Below, one piece after another: positions 13,221-23,749 of a DNA stretch of 64,000 bases (position 1 is the stretch's first letter; each line of letters starts with the position of its first letter). The stretch is from Vandiemenella viatica (lineage: Eukaryota > Arthropoda > Insecta > Orthoptera > Morabidae). Position numbers and translations under genes: made by a program. Below the pieces are notes generated by a model. The model ran no database searches. It had not been told where the DNA came from and was given only the letters and a program-made list of their open reading frames with translations. The DNA is taken from positions 280,737,930 through 280,801,929 of the forward strand of contig JARYHS010008074.1 in the NCBI GenBank assembly GCA_031002005.1, read 5' to 3'.

Positions 13221-13470
13221 CTGTGTCTGGGAGGAAGCTGCGCACAGTGTTTCCTCTGGGAGAGCGCCGGCCGGCGCCCGAGGCGTACTTGTGGTAGAGC
13301 TCGAGCATGTGCCTGGGGGGCGGCCCGCGGGGGGCGACGGCGTTGTCCGGGGGCGTCAGGTCCAGCACGCGGCTGAACACGCTGCGGACAGCTTCCGCGG
13401 GCAGCGAGGAGCGGGCCGAGCACACGCCGCACAGCAGCGAGGCCACCAGCAGCGGCGGCAGCGGACTCAT
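13221..13470 (-). CDS. First coding exon of a BMP/TGF-beta family ligand (partial gene)
   Basis: The ATG at 13470-13468 has A at -3 and opens 83 codons plus one base, ending at a strong splice donor (CACAG|GTATGC, exon end at 13221). Seen: a hydrophobic signal peptide (residues 1-19, LLVASLLCGVCSA, likely cleavage after VCSA), a linker, then PPPRHMLELYHKYASG (about residues 50-65) and RGNTVRSFLPDTG (about 71-83). In BMP-type ligands a PP-x-x-MLxLY motif followed by N-T-V-R-S-F sits at the start of the secreted prodomain, which folds the dimer before cleavage releases the growth factor. The frame runs on beyond the donor to a stop at 13072, but the downstream residues lose family character. 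Codon use is very GC-rich, unlike the rest of the window. The prodomain remainder, furin site and cysteine-knot domain must lie in exons at lower coordinates or outside the window. Dpp/BMP2-4-, BMP3- or ADMP-like are all possible, so no symbol is given. Confidence 0.72.
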
Positions 13471-13880
13471 ACTGACAGCGGCAGCTCACAACCGCACATC
13501 CACGGTCCCAACACCACTCACTTCGTCTACTGTCACATCAGTCTACTCGTTGATAGTTAATCGGACCACAGCTAGAGCTCTGCAGTAATCAGACACAGAA
13601 TTTGAGGCGTGAGGATTGGTACGACTGGAGCGGAGCGCACCAGCCTGCTCGCCTGCTGACACGGCGGCCAACACCTGCTGGTGCGCGGCGCGCGCCCGCA
13701 CATTAAAGCCCGCGAGTTCCCCTTCCCGCCGCCGGCGCGCGCAGCCCATTGGCCGCGCCATTGTCCAATCACTACGGGCGGCCGCCACGCGACGCCGTCG
13801 GTGAGTCGCCGCGACGGTGGTACCTCTTTGCCGAGCGTCCCTCACCGCTACACATGGGACACCCTGCGCGCGCAACTTCG
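13471..13880 (-). promoter_or_regulatory. CpG-island promoter and 5' leader of the BMP-like gene
   Basis: This is the most CpG-dense block near the exon and lies directly upstream of its ATG. On the minus strand it contains two CCAAT-type boxes (13748-13752 as CCAAT, 13765-13769 as ATTGG) and a TTTAATG element at about 13702-13708 that could act as a weak TATA box. About 230 bases of leader would then precede the ATG. The plus-strand and minus-strand ORFs here are by-products of the high GC content. The transcription start is not resolved. Confidence 0.5.
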
Positions 13881-14269
13881 ATGACAGGTTGTCCAGGCGT
13901 CTTCCCTCAAACCAGGATATAACACCCAATTCTTAGCGCCTTTTCCCGTTGCCGATTTCGAACTAGGTATTTTCTCTACAAGTTGTTCGAAGTTCCGATC
14001 TCATCACCTGTCTCAAATAACTTCTTTCCCTTTAGTATGTCTCGTATGCCAAATGAAGAAGCGTACCACGAGATTCTTCAAGAATACCTCTGAGTAAATG
14101 ATACCAGTACAGAATACGACAACGGAGACTTTGCTGGCGAAGTGACGTGTAAACATCATAGGTATCCAGCCGGTAGAAGTTGTGTAAACACAAAGTTTCG
14201 ACAGGTTTAGAATATCTTCCGACGATGGCAAGTCTACGAAATAGAGTGATCAGTTAAAAAGTTATTATA

Positions 14270-14324
14270 AACTATTCTAGGCCCGTGACCGTTTTTTGCG
14301 TATCGTCACGGGCCTAGAATAGTT
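14270..14324. repeat. Perfect 20-bp inverted repeat (hairpin)
   Basis: The left arm AACTATTCTAGGCCCGTGAC (14270-14289) and the right arm GTCACGGGCCTAGAATAGTT (14305-14324) are exact reverse complements separated by 15 bases. It lies about 400 bp beyond the CpG island. No flanking target duplication was found. Confidence 0.9.
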
Positions 14325-15940
14325 CCAGTTTTTAAGATGAAATATTATGACAGGTTGATCTGATCTGGCCAAATATAAATTTGACCTGTGTTTCAGGGTT
14401 GAATAAAATCTCTTGCTCTGGAATTACTCAGAAGCATTAATAGAGGTAGGTATTAAACAAGGACAGGAATGATCGTGCTATCGTGTAATCGTTTCAAAGG
14501 TAAAAAAAATACGAACTTGACTTGTTTTTTACCCTTAAAGTTCACTCTGCAAAATTTAAAAAAAAAAAAAAAAATCTGTTTGTTTCGAAAGCATCACGTT
14601 TTTTATTATTGAGACTGGGAAAATCTCATAATGTAAACGTTGGTCATAGTATCTGTAACAGCCAGAGAACTTAATACACATTCCATATTATGAAACAGTT
14701 GAGCAACTCCGCAGAAATGATTTGCCAGAATAGTCGATTCGGTGACACATTTGGTCTGATGTCCACTTAAAATAACCTAATAACTCACATACAACGAACA
14801 TGAATAATGACCAATAACGAAAGTGGTCAATAAAATGCTAAAAAGCATATAAACCATAATGCACAAATTTTGGTCAAGCAACAACATTAGTGAAAGTTGT
14901 AATTAAACTGAAGTTTATTCTAAGGCGAAATGACAATTGGCATTCGTGGTTACAGCAGAGACCATGAGTAATTTAATTCTTTTAAGTTTTTTAAGTTGCT
15001 TTAATTAGTAACATGTTTCTGAAAAGCAGATCCACCTTTTTTCAGCCGCAAAATTTATCAAAAATGTTTTAACTATGAAACGCTATGAAAAGAAAACTTA
15101 ATGAATGTATTATGGCAATTAATTTGTAGTAGTTGCTTATCTATTAAATTGTAGACATAACGACTAATTTTTTCTATTGGTTGGTCGCTGTTTTGTGAGC
15201 GAAAGCTAACAGGTGACAGGGTTCTCCAGCCAATAGCTATCGAGGCGAGTGAATGAGTAACCTTACGAAATTATATAGAAGATTGTTGAAGCGATTTTTT
15301 GTATCTATATTATTTGACATATTGTGACAAAACTTTAGTCATATATAAAAACTCAAAAAGTATTTTTGACATATCACAAGTATTCTGTACGTTCCCCCTC
15401 ACTTATTCTGCACATATCAAGTTGTTGCCACACTCGGTGCAGCATCTCCCTATCAATCTGCTCAAAAGCACTGTTGATGCCAGCCCGCTATTTTCTTTTG
15501 TGGGCTTATCTGAAAGATTCGGTGTTTAAGCCTTCTCTACAAATAAATCTACCAGGAATTAAGAGCTGACTTCTACAAAGCTTGTGAGCAGATGTTGTAC
15601 CGAATGTGACATCAACTTGATTATCGACGTGATAGCCTCAGTAAGGGTCACATTTAAAGCACATGTAATATGTCAAAAAATTGCAAGCTTTTCTATATGA
15701 ATGTAAAGTTTGATGACAACATTTCAAATAATATAGCTACAGTAAATTTGTGAAATCGTTCAATCATTTACAATAACCCTGTATTTTCCACGTAATGTCT
15801 ACAGTAATGTTACTGCTTATGTGTAAATAACTGGGACGAGTATGTATTAAATGTAGGATGTTATTAGTTTCGTTTATCGCGATACAAGGAGTTGAATTGG
15901 ACATAGTGAAACCCAGAGGTCTTTTACATATGCTTTTTCT
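14325..15940. other. No supported feature
   Basis: AT-rich sequence. A plus-strand open pair of frames at 15299-15569 has no recognisable content. Confidence 0.5.
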
Positions 15941-16178
15941 AAATTAAACAAGGCCGGCGCCTCTGTAGCGTAGGGGCTAGAGTACTAGCTCCGCGTGCCG
16001 AAGGTCGCCGGTTCGAATCCGGCTGCGGGCATGGATGTTTAAGTGTTGTGTGTCTGTGTGAATGTCCTGTCCGTCCTGTGACGTCCACGACTTATACACT
16101 GAAAGCAATAATAATTACATTGAGCTGGCTGTATGGCCTCCTTTGCCAAATGCCATTTAAAAAAAAAAATTAAACAAG
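15941..16178 (+). repeat. tRNA-derived SINE, family I, with exact target-site duplication
   Basis: The element proper is 15953-16166. Its head has a pol III A-box-like TGTAGCGTAGGGGCTAG and a perfect B box GGTTCGAATCC inside a T-arm stem (GCCGG/CCGGC). The unrelated body ends GAGCTGGCTGTATGGCC and then a poly(A) tail. The 12-bp direct repeats AAATTAAACAAG at 15941-15952 and 16167-16178 flank it exactly, which shows insertion by LINE machinery. This is one of the youngest-looking insertions in the window. A 5'-truncated relative lies at 27764-27931. Confidence 0.92.
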
Positions 16179-16492
16179 AGGATCTCTGAGTAAATACCCA
16201 TATCCAACGGATAAATCAGCAACAGCCTTCCTGCACACAGGTTTGTGATTATTTCAGCCTCTTGATACACGATCAAGTGATTAGGAATTTTTGATAACCA
16301 GATCTACATTGCAGCACGCTAAATCTAACGAGCTCCTTGCTCCGTTTCAAGTCCTTGCCACCACGAATCTAAATAACCCTAACCGAATTTATTTCTATCT
16401 GTGATGATGTTTCTCGTCGGAATCGTGCAATGAATTATCCAATAGTCAAACTTTAAAAAAAGTTGATTATTTTCATGATGTCACACCAAGGT

Positions 16493-16493
<1 letters not shown>

Positions 16494-16558
<65 letters not shown>
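16494..16558 (-). repeat. 65-nt homopolymer: poly(A) tail of a minus-strand retroelement
   Basis: An uninterrupted run of 65 T on the plus strand abuts the 3' side of the minus-strand LINE fragment at 16559-17345, so it is best read as that element's poly(A) tail. Run length in an assembly may be inexact. Confidence 0.7.
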
Positions 16559-16560
<2 letters not shown>

Positions 16561-17345
16561 GAGAAGGGGTAATGTTTCTGTTGATTCCAGCATAACAGCC
16601 TACTACCTTCTTTCGAACTAATTTTTTTTAGTTCTTACTACAATAATTTTTTACTTTGAGAACCTACAAGGCTGAGGTTCTCTCCAGTAGGATTATTCTG
16701 CTTTTGAAATCCTTGTTTATGCCTTGAGTTGTGATTTTACTACGTAAATCACCAGATTTCTCTTTTCTTCTAGTGCATCTGTACCTATTTTCACAATTAG
16801 TTCACTGTTATTATTATCACTTGTGCTGCAGCTCATGAACTTCATCTTTCTGTCATTAAATTTAGTCCAAATTATTCTGCAAGTAGTTTGTTCTGTTATT
16901 CACTAATTTCTGAGTATACCCAATACCTACAGGACAATATCTCAACCATGACAGCTTACTGGTTTGTTTATTTTTTTGAGCGGGGTTTTCTTTCTCTTTT
17001 CCTGTTTGTAAAAGTTGAATATTATTAGATATACTACAGTCCTACCTCATATTAATACTTGTTTCTATAATTTCATCATAGCCTCTTGATTATTATACAA
17101 CTTACAAAATTATTTTTCTACTTTGTTATTTTAGACACGAGTTCTTTAAACTTTTAAACATCTTATACTAACTGACATTATCACAGTCTGTAATTCCTCA
17201 AAAGAATACTTGTGTTTCTTGACCAGTCCTTCTAATATTATTAACTTCAGGGTCACTTGTACTTCAACCAATTTATTCCTGAACCCAAACTCATCTCCAT
17301 CTAATATATGTTCCACTTTATATTTACATGTACAGTATCCTGGTT
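16559..17345 (-). mobile_element. Decayed LINE reverse transcriptase fragment ending in poly(A)
   Basis: Read on the minus strand from about 17345, the sequence gives VEHILDGDEFGFRNKLVE, matching the start of the RT fingers region (x-QFGFRKG-like). A LEGLVKKHK segment follows, then many stops, and later VKIGTDALEEKR, which corresponds to the region after the FADD box where the family has an IKIG-x-x-x-LEEV motif. The order and orientation fit one internally eroded RT domain. It ends at the 65-nt poly(A) run, apparently inside the ORF, so the copy may be 3'-truncated or deleted before the tail. It is not active. Confidence 0.6.
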
Positions 17346-17540
17346 TGTAATATGAAAGTGTTTATTATGAGATTTTTTTATTTGGCAGCTTGTAGTTTCT
17401 TCGGGACTGTGAAGAAAAAACTTTCATTAAAACGTTTTTTAATATAATAAAATTTTGTTGCATTACAATGTTTTTAGAAATAATTAGGCGCTTATCTTAA
17501 TTCGCAGTTCGTTGTAATAGTTTTTGTCATAGGGCTTTGC

Positions 17541-17690
17541 AGCTTGTCGCCGTCGAGATTATTAGAGATGGTAGAGTATTGAGGTGAATGACGGGAAGGC
17601 CCTTGGAAGGAACTATCGCGTGGATTGTTCGCGGGAAACTATGGAAATATAAACCCGAGTCACCATTCACTCGAATGTCAGGAGGAAATG
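17541..17690 (-). repeat. SINE, family II (partial, minus strand)
   Basis: The stretch begins CTTGTCGCCGTCGAGATTATTAGAG, the family II tail in reverse orientation, and runs through GGGAAACTATGGAAATATAAACCC toward a degraded head. It abuts a second copy in the same orientation (17712-17920). Confidence 0.7.
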
Positions 17691-17711
17691 ATCAACAATT
17701 TTTTTCTGGTT

Positions 17712-17920
17712 ATGCACCTAGTCGACGTCGAGGTCATTAGAGGCGGTAAAGGACTGGGGGCAAGGAACTGGAAGGAATTTGGTCATTGAATTTTGAAGGA
17801 ACCTGGAGTGATTTCGGGAAACAATGAAATATCCAAATCTGGATGGCTGGACAGGAATTCGAACGCGCGTCCTCCCGAATGCGAGGGCAGAGCGTTACCG
17901 ATCACCCACCAAGCTCAGTA
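17712..17920 (-). repeat. SINE, family II (near full length, minus strand)
   Basis: It runs from the conserved tail (AGTCGACGTCGAGGTCATTAG) through the body (AACCTGGAGTGATTTCGGG) to the tRNA-like head. A B-box complement (GGAATTCGAAC, 17854-17864) and the start of an A-box region (GAGCGTTACCGATCACCCACC) are visible. Family II is the most abundant repeat in this window, with about twelve pieces in both orientations. Confidence 0.85.
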
Positions 17921-18930
17921 CAGTTTTCATAATAATCTGAGCTCTCTTCGCCATTATTCCTAATAAATTCCATATCTTTAAATATATTTGGAATCATTTA
18001 AGCAGAGTACCGATTATATAAACTTCTTTGCGTTTTCTCTTTTATTGGTGTAGTCTTTGGTTTGTAACAGGTTACAGTAAGCAGAATTTTGCAGAAAATT
18101 ATTAGTCGTACGGGCTTTATTTCAAAAATTTCCAAATCTGTTTTAATATCTACTAGAATAAAATGCTGAAAAACATTTTTAAGCAAAAACAAAATTCTTT
18201 AATTTTGTTAAAAACAATCAAAATTATTATTGTAAACTATCGGTTGCGTTCTCCAAATTGGGTCACCTCTAATAGCCTGATGGCGGTAAGTATTGCAAAT
18301 ACTCTTGGGTCATCGATAAGCAATACGCAGAATGCGTAGAAATCACCGGAGAGGTGCTATATGTTTACACCAAGATAAACTCGTTTTCGGAAGCGGAATA
18401 TTTTCGACGCGGTGATGACTCAACATTTATCAGACTCTGCAAATATATCGAAAGTGGTCGGCAAGGTGAAGGCCAGCGCTTCAAAGACCCACTTAACTCA
18501 GTTGCACCAGCTGTGTGTACTGTGATAAACGCTGCAGTTCGTGCACAGACGTCACCGGAGAGCTAAAAATAATTCTCCAGTGGCGATTCACAGAAAATAA
18601 GCCAAGTCACGCAGAGATAAGCCGCGTGTTTATTGGAATAAATACGATAGCAAATTTTATAGTAACCAGATTTTTGTCCTATTTTCTTTGACATGACTTA
18701 CTGTCGTCCTGAAAAGTAATATTTAAATCATTATACAATGAAGTGATTTTTATTAACAGGCAGATTTTTGGAACAATTCTTTATTTCAATCGTTATTTCA
18801 TCAATCGCCGATGTGTGCGTACTAAAGTCACTCTACTGAAATGAGGTATCAGAAACATAAATTACGGGGGTAATATGTATGCTGTGTGAAAGAGGGGTGT
18901 TCTTTGTATACGTCAAATAAGTTATTATGA
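17921..18930. other. No supported feature
   Basis: AT-rich sequence. A 70-codon plus-strand frame at 18354-18566 has no recognisable motif. Confidence 0.5.
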
Positions 18931-18974
18931 AAAATATTAAAAGCAAAAACAAATGTTTTTGCTTTTAATATTTT
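18931..18974. repeat. 44-nt near-perfect palindrome
   Basis: Two 21-nt arms, 18931-18951 and 18954-18974, are exact reverse complements with a 2-nt centre (AATATTAAAAGCAAAAACA against its complement). AT-rich cruciform-forming sequence of unknown role. Confidence 0.9.
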
Positions 18975-19003
18975 ATTAAATACAATAATATGATATTAAA
19001 TAT

Positions 19004-19032
19004 TTCACTTTCTTATTACAACAGAAAGTGAA
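19004..19032. repeat. Small hairpin
   Basis: TTCACTTTCT and AGAAAGTGAA form a 10-bp perfect stem with a 9-nt loop, 30 bases after the larger palindrome. Confidence 0.8.
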
Positions 19033-20803
19033 CTAATATCTAGTTTTACCCTCTCTAATGTTTGGTAGGGCTTAACGCATTTTAATTTTCACAGCACCAA
19101 TATATTTGTTTCGTGTATTACACATTATTTTATTCAAAATCGTTTTGAATGTAATTTTTGGAGAAATTTATAAGGCCAAATCCATTGCAAAAATAATAAA
19201 ATAAATGGGGAATGTTAAAGATTAGAATAAACGTTATTCCAGTATGAATAATAAATTTTGTTACGTTTTGGCGTGAACTTTGTTTTCTCTAAATGTGTTT
19301 ACTATTGAAAAAAATGCCGTTCATGCATCCTCGACCAGATGCAAGCAGAGAGAATCTACCCTTTTCCTTACTTCATACACAGAGACGCTTTTATTTCCTT
19401 GGCCCTTCAAAATTAACACAAGAGAGAACTTGAATGGTTATTGTTCATTTCTCATTTAATTAATTACATTTTCTCTTTACTTTGAATAACATTAGAGTCA
19501 CTCATAATATATGTTACACGGTGACCAGGTTAATAATGCCAAAATTTATTAGCCACAGATGTAGCACTAACATTTCTAAGAACTAAGTCGAGCAAGTAAA
19601 GTAAATAAATGTAGAGTAGAACTTTTACAATTGAAACGGGAAGGAATTCGCTCTGGTTCTATTACCACAGAAATAGCCAGCAGTGGCACAAAACCAATGC
19701 TGATTCGTGTAGTAGTATATCAAAGTTACAGTGTCGTTTAGTAGATGCAGGTCCATCGACTGCGGAGGGGTGTTAAGCAGTACCTGAGCCAAAACACTAC
19801 TCCAATGCTAGGCGAATGTGGTAGTTAAGTACTTTAGATTCTTATACAGACATACCTCATTCAAAAAAAATCACAAAAAATATACGCAGTACCATCCAGC
19901 TAAGAAGATTACATCCTCGAACTGGCACACAACTAGAAGTTGATCCGCGTGGTGCACACGAGATTCTGATGAATTTAATGCCTCATAGTTAATTTGTTCA
20001 GGGGATCTCTAACGAGAGTTTCTTTACCAATATAAACGTTTAAAATTAAAACATCTGTAGTGCTGCATATAAGAAGTAACAAAACAACCATTCTGAATTA
20101 ATTTAATGAGAGACATTGAAAAGTTCTGCCATTGCAAGTCTTCTTTCAACCGAAATAATCTTCGCCTCTCCTATATCACGTGCAGAAAATGGGTGCAGCA
20201 AAATATTACACTTCGGCAGTCTGCATTATTGATAAACGAAACAGAGATATCGCGTTGTAAAACTATTTTCGTTGCACCGTAATTTAAAATACACAGCTGT
20301 AACTCGTTTCTTATCGTTGCGATATGAATGACTACAATTTTCACCCAGAAAATTAAGATGCGTGGCGTAAGTGTTCAGCATTACAGCAAAGTGAAGGTAC
20401 CAACCAACTTTTCGTGAACCACGTTGCAAATTCAATCTTCTTCATTTTTTATCGTGAAATATTGCATCCAGAAAATGTTACTTTTAATTAGAAGACAATG
20501 AAGGAACCAAGTACAGTAAGAATATATATACAAACGTGTAAAGTGAGAACTAATTGCCGGGCAACTAGAAATACAACAAGTGGTGTAAAAAAAGCTATCC
20601 ATAGAAATATTGAAGATGACATGTAAATAGAATTAGCAGTTTCCAGAGCTGGTAGCAAAAAGGGTTGCTTCCAGTAGGGTTGCAGGGGCTACACCTGGTA
20701 GGTTTTGTTTGGAGGTGGTTGCTTTATTGCTGCCACCAATGCCACAGGTTCCAGAGAAGCAACTTAAAAATTAAAACGGTTTTACCTTTGAAGCCAACCA
20801 GCC
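19033..20803. other. No supported feature
   Basis: AT-rich sequence with no recognisable gene or repeat. A slightly G-rich patch at 20640-20760 is unexplained. Confidence 0.45.
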
Positions 20804-21101
20804 AACTCTTAGTGTTGCAGTGAATTATTCACGGGAGTCCAGCCGGATAGAGTCATAGAATGACGACGTTTCAGCAACCAGCTCCGTTGTCTTCATCGGG
20901 TCTATTTTTAGATATTACTTCTTGAAATCACAAAACAGACTGGCTTAGCTGCCGGCGAAAAATCTAACATCGTGTCTCGAAGCTTGCCAGGACGCCCAAT
21001 GAGCGCGACGGAACTGAGGGTATCTATCCGGCTGCACTCCCGAGAAGAATTCACTGCATCAATACGCCGGGAGAGTCTCCATTCACATAACTCTTAGTGT
21101 T
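20804..21101. mobile_element. Fold-back element with exact 13-bp target duplication
   Basis: The direct repeats AACTCTTAGTGTT at 20804-20816 and 21089-21101 flank a 272-bp insert. Inside, arms of about 37 bp (20817-20853 and about 21021-21057) are inverted and mostly complementary (GCAGTGAATT...CAGCCGGATAG). The central part carries ACGACGTTTCAG followed by CCGTTGTCTTCATCGGG. There is no coding capacity. A second element at 61474-61653 has the same core wording and also a 13-bp duplication. Confidence 0.8.
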
Positions 21102-21124
21102 ATTTTTCATTGTTCTGTCAATTG

Positions 21125-21270
21125 TAATAAGGTTTCCCAGTATAGTAAGCGTGGCTTAGAAACGACGAAACAATGCGAACGCAACACTTACTTAAAACCA
21201 CCCACAAAATCGGACCAGCGACCTCTGGAACGCGAGGCATACTAACCCCTAAGCTGCGGGGGACAGTGGA
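21125..21270 (-). repeat. Possible tRNA-like SINE head (minus strand)
   Basis: On the minus strand GCTTAGGGGTTAGTATGCC resembles a pol III A box. GGTCGCTGGTCCGATTTT, about 30 bases further, resembles a degenerate B box with the spacing of family I SINEs. The body does not match the other copies well. Confidence 0.4.
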
Positions 21271-21473
21271 TAACTGTATTCAAGTCTTGAAAGCTTTCTT
21301 ATGAAAAACAAAGGTATTCGACCAGCACAATCGTATTTCTGATTATGCTATTGCGTATATATATGATACTATCCGAAGTAGGTATTATGCAATTTGTACA
21401 ACGACGAGCATAACACAAAACATTCGTGCTCTGTGCCGGACACGAAACTGCGACCAGCATTGCGCTCATTAAG

Positions 21474-21713
21474 AGTGGTGGGTAAGCGATAACGCACTCG
21501 CCTCGATTTCAGGAGGACGTTGGTTCGAATCCCGTCCGGGCATCCAGATTTCGATTTTCCATTTTTTTTCCCAAAACTCTCCAGGTGAATGCCGGGATGC
21601 TTCCTTCAAAAAGCCATGGCCAATTCCTTCTTGTTACTTGTTCATCAGTTCCTTCCCTCCTAAAATGACCTCGACGTCGACGAGGCACAGCCATAAGCAA
21701 AACAAAAACAAAT
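21474..21713 (+). repeat. SINE, family II (full length, plus strand)
   Basis: The best reference copy of the family. A tRNA-like head starts GGGTAAGCGATAACGCACTC and has B box GGTTCGAATCC at 21522-21532. Next come CCGTCCGGGCATCCAGATTT, the body CCAGGTGAATGCCGGGATGC and TTCAAAAAGCCATGGCC, and the signature tail AATGACCTCGACGTCGACGA followed by CATAAGCAAAACAAAAACAAA. Confidence 0.9.
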
Positions 21714-22495
21714 CATTACACTAAGCTAGCCGAATCCGGACCATATGTATAGATGGAGCAGTTCTTCCCGCGTCACTTCTCATACGTTTAAGTCTACTCC
21801 AGGAAGAACGGGGCAGATTTAATCCGGTAAGTTTTCAGCAGACGTAACTAACTTGTTCATTGTTTCACGGTATTTATTATCTGAATTCTGCTTTCCAGTT
21901 ATCAGCAGGAATGAAACAGTTGGATGTTCAACTCACAAGTGTTTTCCAAGCGGAACTTCATCCTCGTTATTTTATGTTGCTAACATCCTTGCGAACGGGA
22001 AGTGGATTGTTCTTGAGCGTGGTTGAGTAAAGACCTATTGCCTCCTGATATCAGGTAGTAGGATATGACACAGCACCGGCAGCCGTTGGACTAGGCTAAT
22101 AGTAAACGTTAAAAATCTGTAGTGATTGGGATGGCAACAAGAAGTGTCATTTAGGTGGAAACAAATCCTTGATGATTTATTATTACTATCAATAGCAAAA
22201 AATAAAATGTTGTGGCGAATCCCGTATAAAACACGCTGAAGGTAACATCCTTGGGATTCTTATCACAGAAAAGTATGAGATCCACCATTGTTCAACGAGA
22301 ACGCAGAAAACAAAAATATTGGCAATTGAACTAGAAATTTGATGTGTAGTTCAAAAAACTTTCATAATACTTGGTTATGGCACAGAAACATCATAGGCAT
22401 ATGTGTCATTTCCGCTAAGCCAATAATAACTGAAAGAAAAAAAATTTGAACTTTGTAAGTATTATAACTTTGTATTAAATTGCACAGTAGAGATA

Positions 22496-22736
22496 CCGAG
22501 CCTGGTAGGTGAGCAGAAACGCTAGAGACTTGTATTTTGGAAATGTGGATTTTAAATCCCTGTCTGCCCATACAAATTTCGGTTTTTCATAGTTTCGCAA
22601 AACATTGTTCCTTTAAAAAGCCATGGCAAAATTCCTTCCTATTTCTCGCCTCCCCACACCTTAAATCCTTTTCCACTTCTAACTACCTGGAATTCGATGA
22701 GCCGTAAAAGCAGAACCAAAATAAATAAAAACAGTA
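22496..22736 (+). repeat. SINE, family II (diverged, plus strand)
   Basis: A head-like GCCTGGTAGGTGAGCAGAAAC is followed by TTTAAAAAGCCATGGCAAAATT and a degraded tail (AACTACCTGGAATTCGATGAG). The order of blocks matches the copy at 21474-21713, with many substitutions. Confidence 0.75.
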
Positions 22737-23749
22737 ATAAATAGCAGAGATGAGTTACTTTTTATTTTTTAAAAAAAAGTTCATTCTAAAAAAATTTAAC
22801 TGCTCATAAAACAGTGTTCAATAAGTGAAATAGGTGCACAAATACACAGTAAATATGTTCAAGATTCAAGCACATTAGATTTTTAAATGGAGTGTAAATA
22901 CATTCCGTAACAATTATCAGTTGTACCCAAACACTGTATGGGAGAGTGCATTGAAAACACACAGACGTTGATGATGACCGAGCATGAATGGTTTGGTTAC
23001 GACTCAGTTATTAACGCGTTGTAGTTTTTTCTGGGTTACATACAATCATAATAAGTGTATTAAGTAAAAATTAAGAAATGTCCCTTTCCCCAACCCCTCC
23101 GTGACTTTGTCACGTTCATAACGTTTTAAATAACAAATCTCTCCCCAATGCGAATGGAGTGAGGACATACGACGTTGTTGATGGTGATTTACCCCTCAGA
23201 TATGGACGTTAAATTTGGCCATTCGCTTTAATTTTTCAGCAGAGTACACCTTGGCACCCTCTCTTTTTCACCTCTCATTCACAACAAAAACAAAATGCTA
23301 CAGTGACAGGGACATTGCCACACTCGTCCACGCTATACCCTGACCCTGGTCACTCCGGACTGGCAGCTCAACGTCATGTCCCCCTGGCCCCGCTCCTCAC
23401 CGCACAGCCCTCCCCCTTCCTACCTCTCCGAAGGTGAAGATAAATTGTTCCTTCAAGTATCGGAGTAAGGAATATAGCAGACTGATCTTGAGACGCCGCT
23501 GTTAACAGAAAAGGCAATGACAGTGCCATGCGGTAACACTAATCGCGCCGGTATCCATCCTCGTTCAAATTATCCAGGACCTGCAGTGCCCTACACCCAT
23601 CTTCTCAAACTTCTACCATCTATAACGTCTACCGCTGGACCACAGATTTGGTGTGTTTTGCAAGAAGAATATATTTTAATTCTAAAAATAAATCATGCAA
23701 CAACAGAAATGGAGCTTGAAATTAATGCAGGAGTGGATGAAGAAAGTCT
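22737..23749. other. No supported feature
   Basis: No gene recognised. A somewhat C-rich patch at 23240-23440 and a 92-codon plus-strand frame at 23517-23795 are unexplained. The frame overlaps the LINE 3' end and has no recognisable content. Confidence 0.45.

Noticed and set aside
13150..13929. Several long overlapping open frames on both strands around the CpG island
   Set aside because: They are by-products of stop-poor GC-rich sequence. Only the minus-strand frame from 13470 has a signal peptide, family motifs and a splice donor.
15953..16040. A cloverleaf-like tRNA gene
   Set aside because: A and B boxes are present, but the acceptor stem does not pair well and the sequence continues into a SINE body with poly(A) and target duplications, so it is a SINE head.
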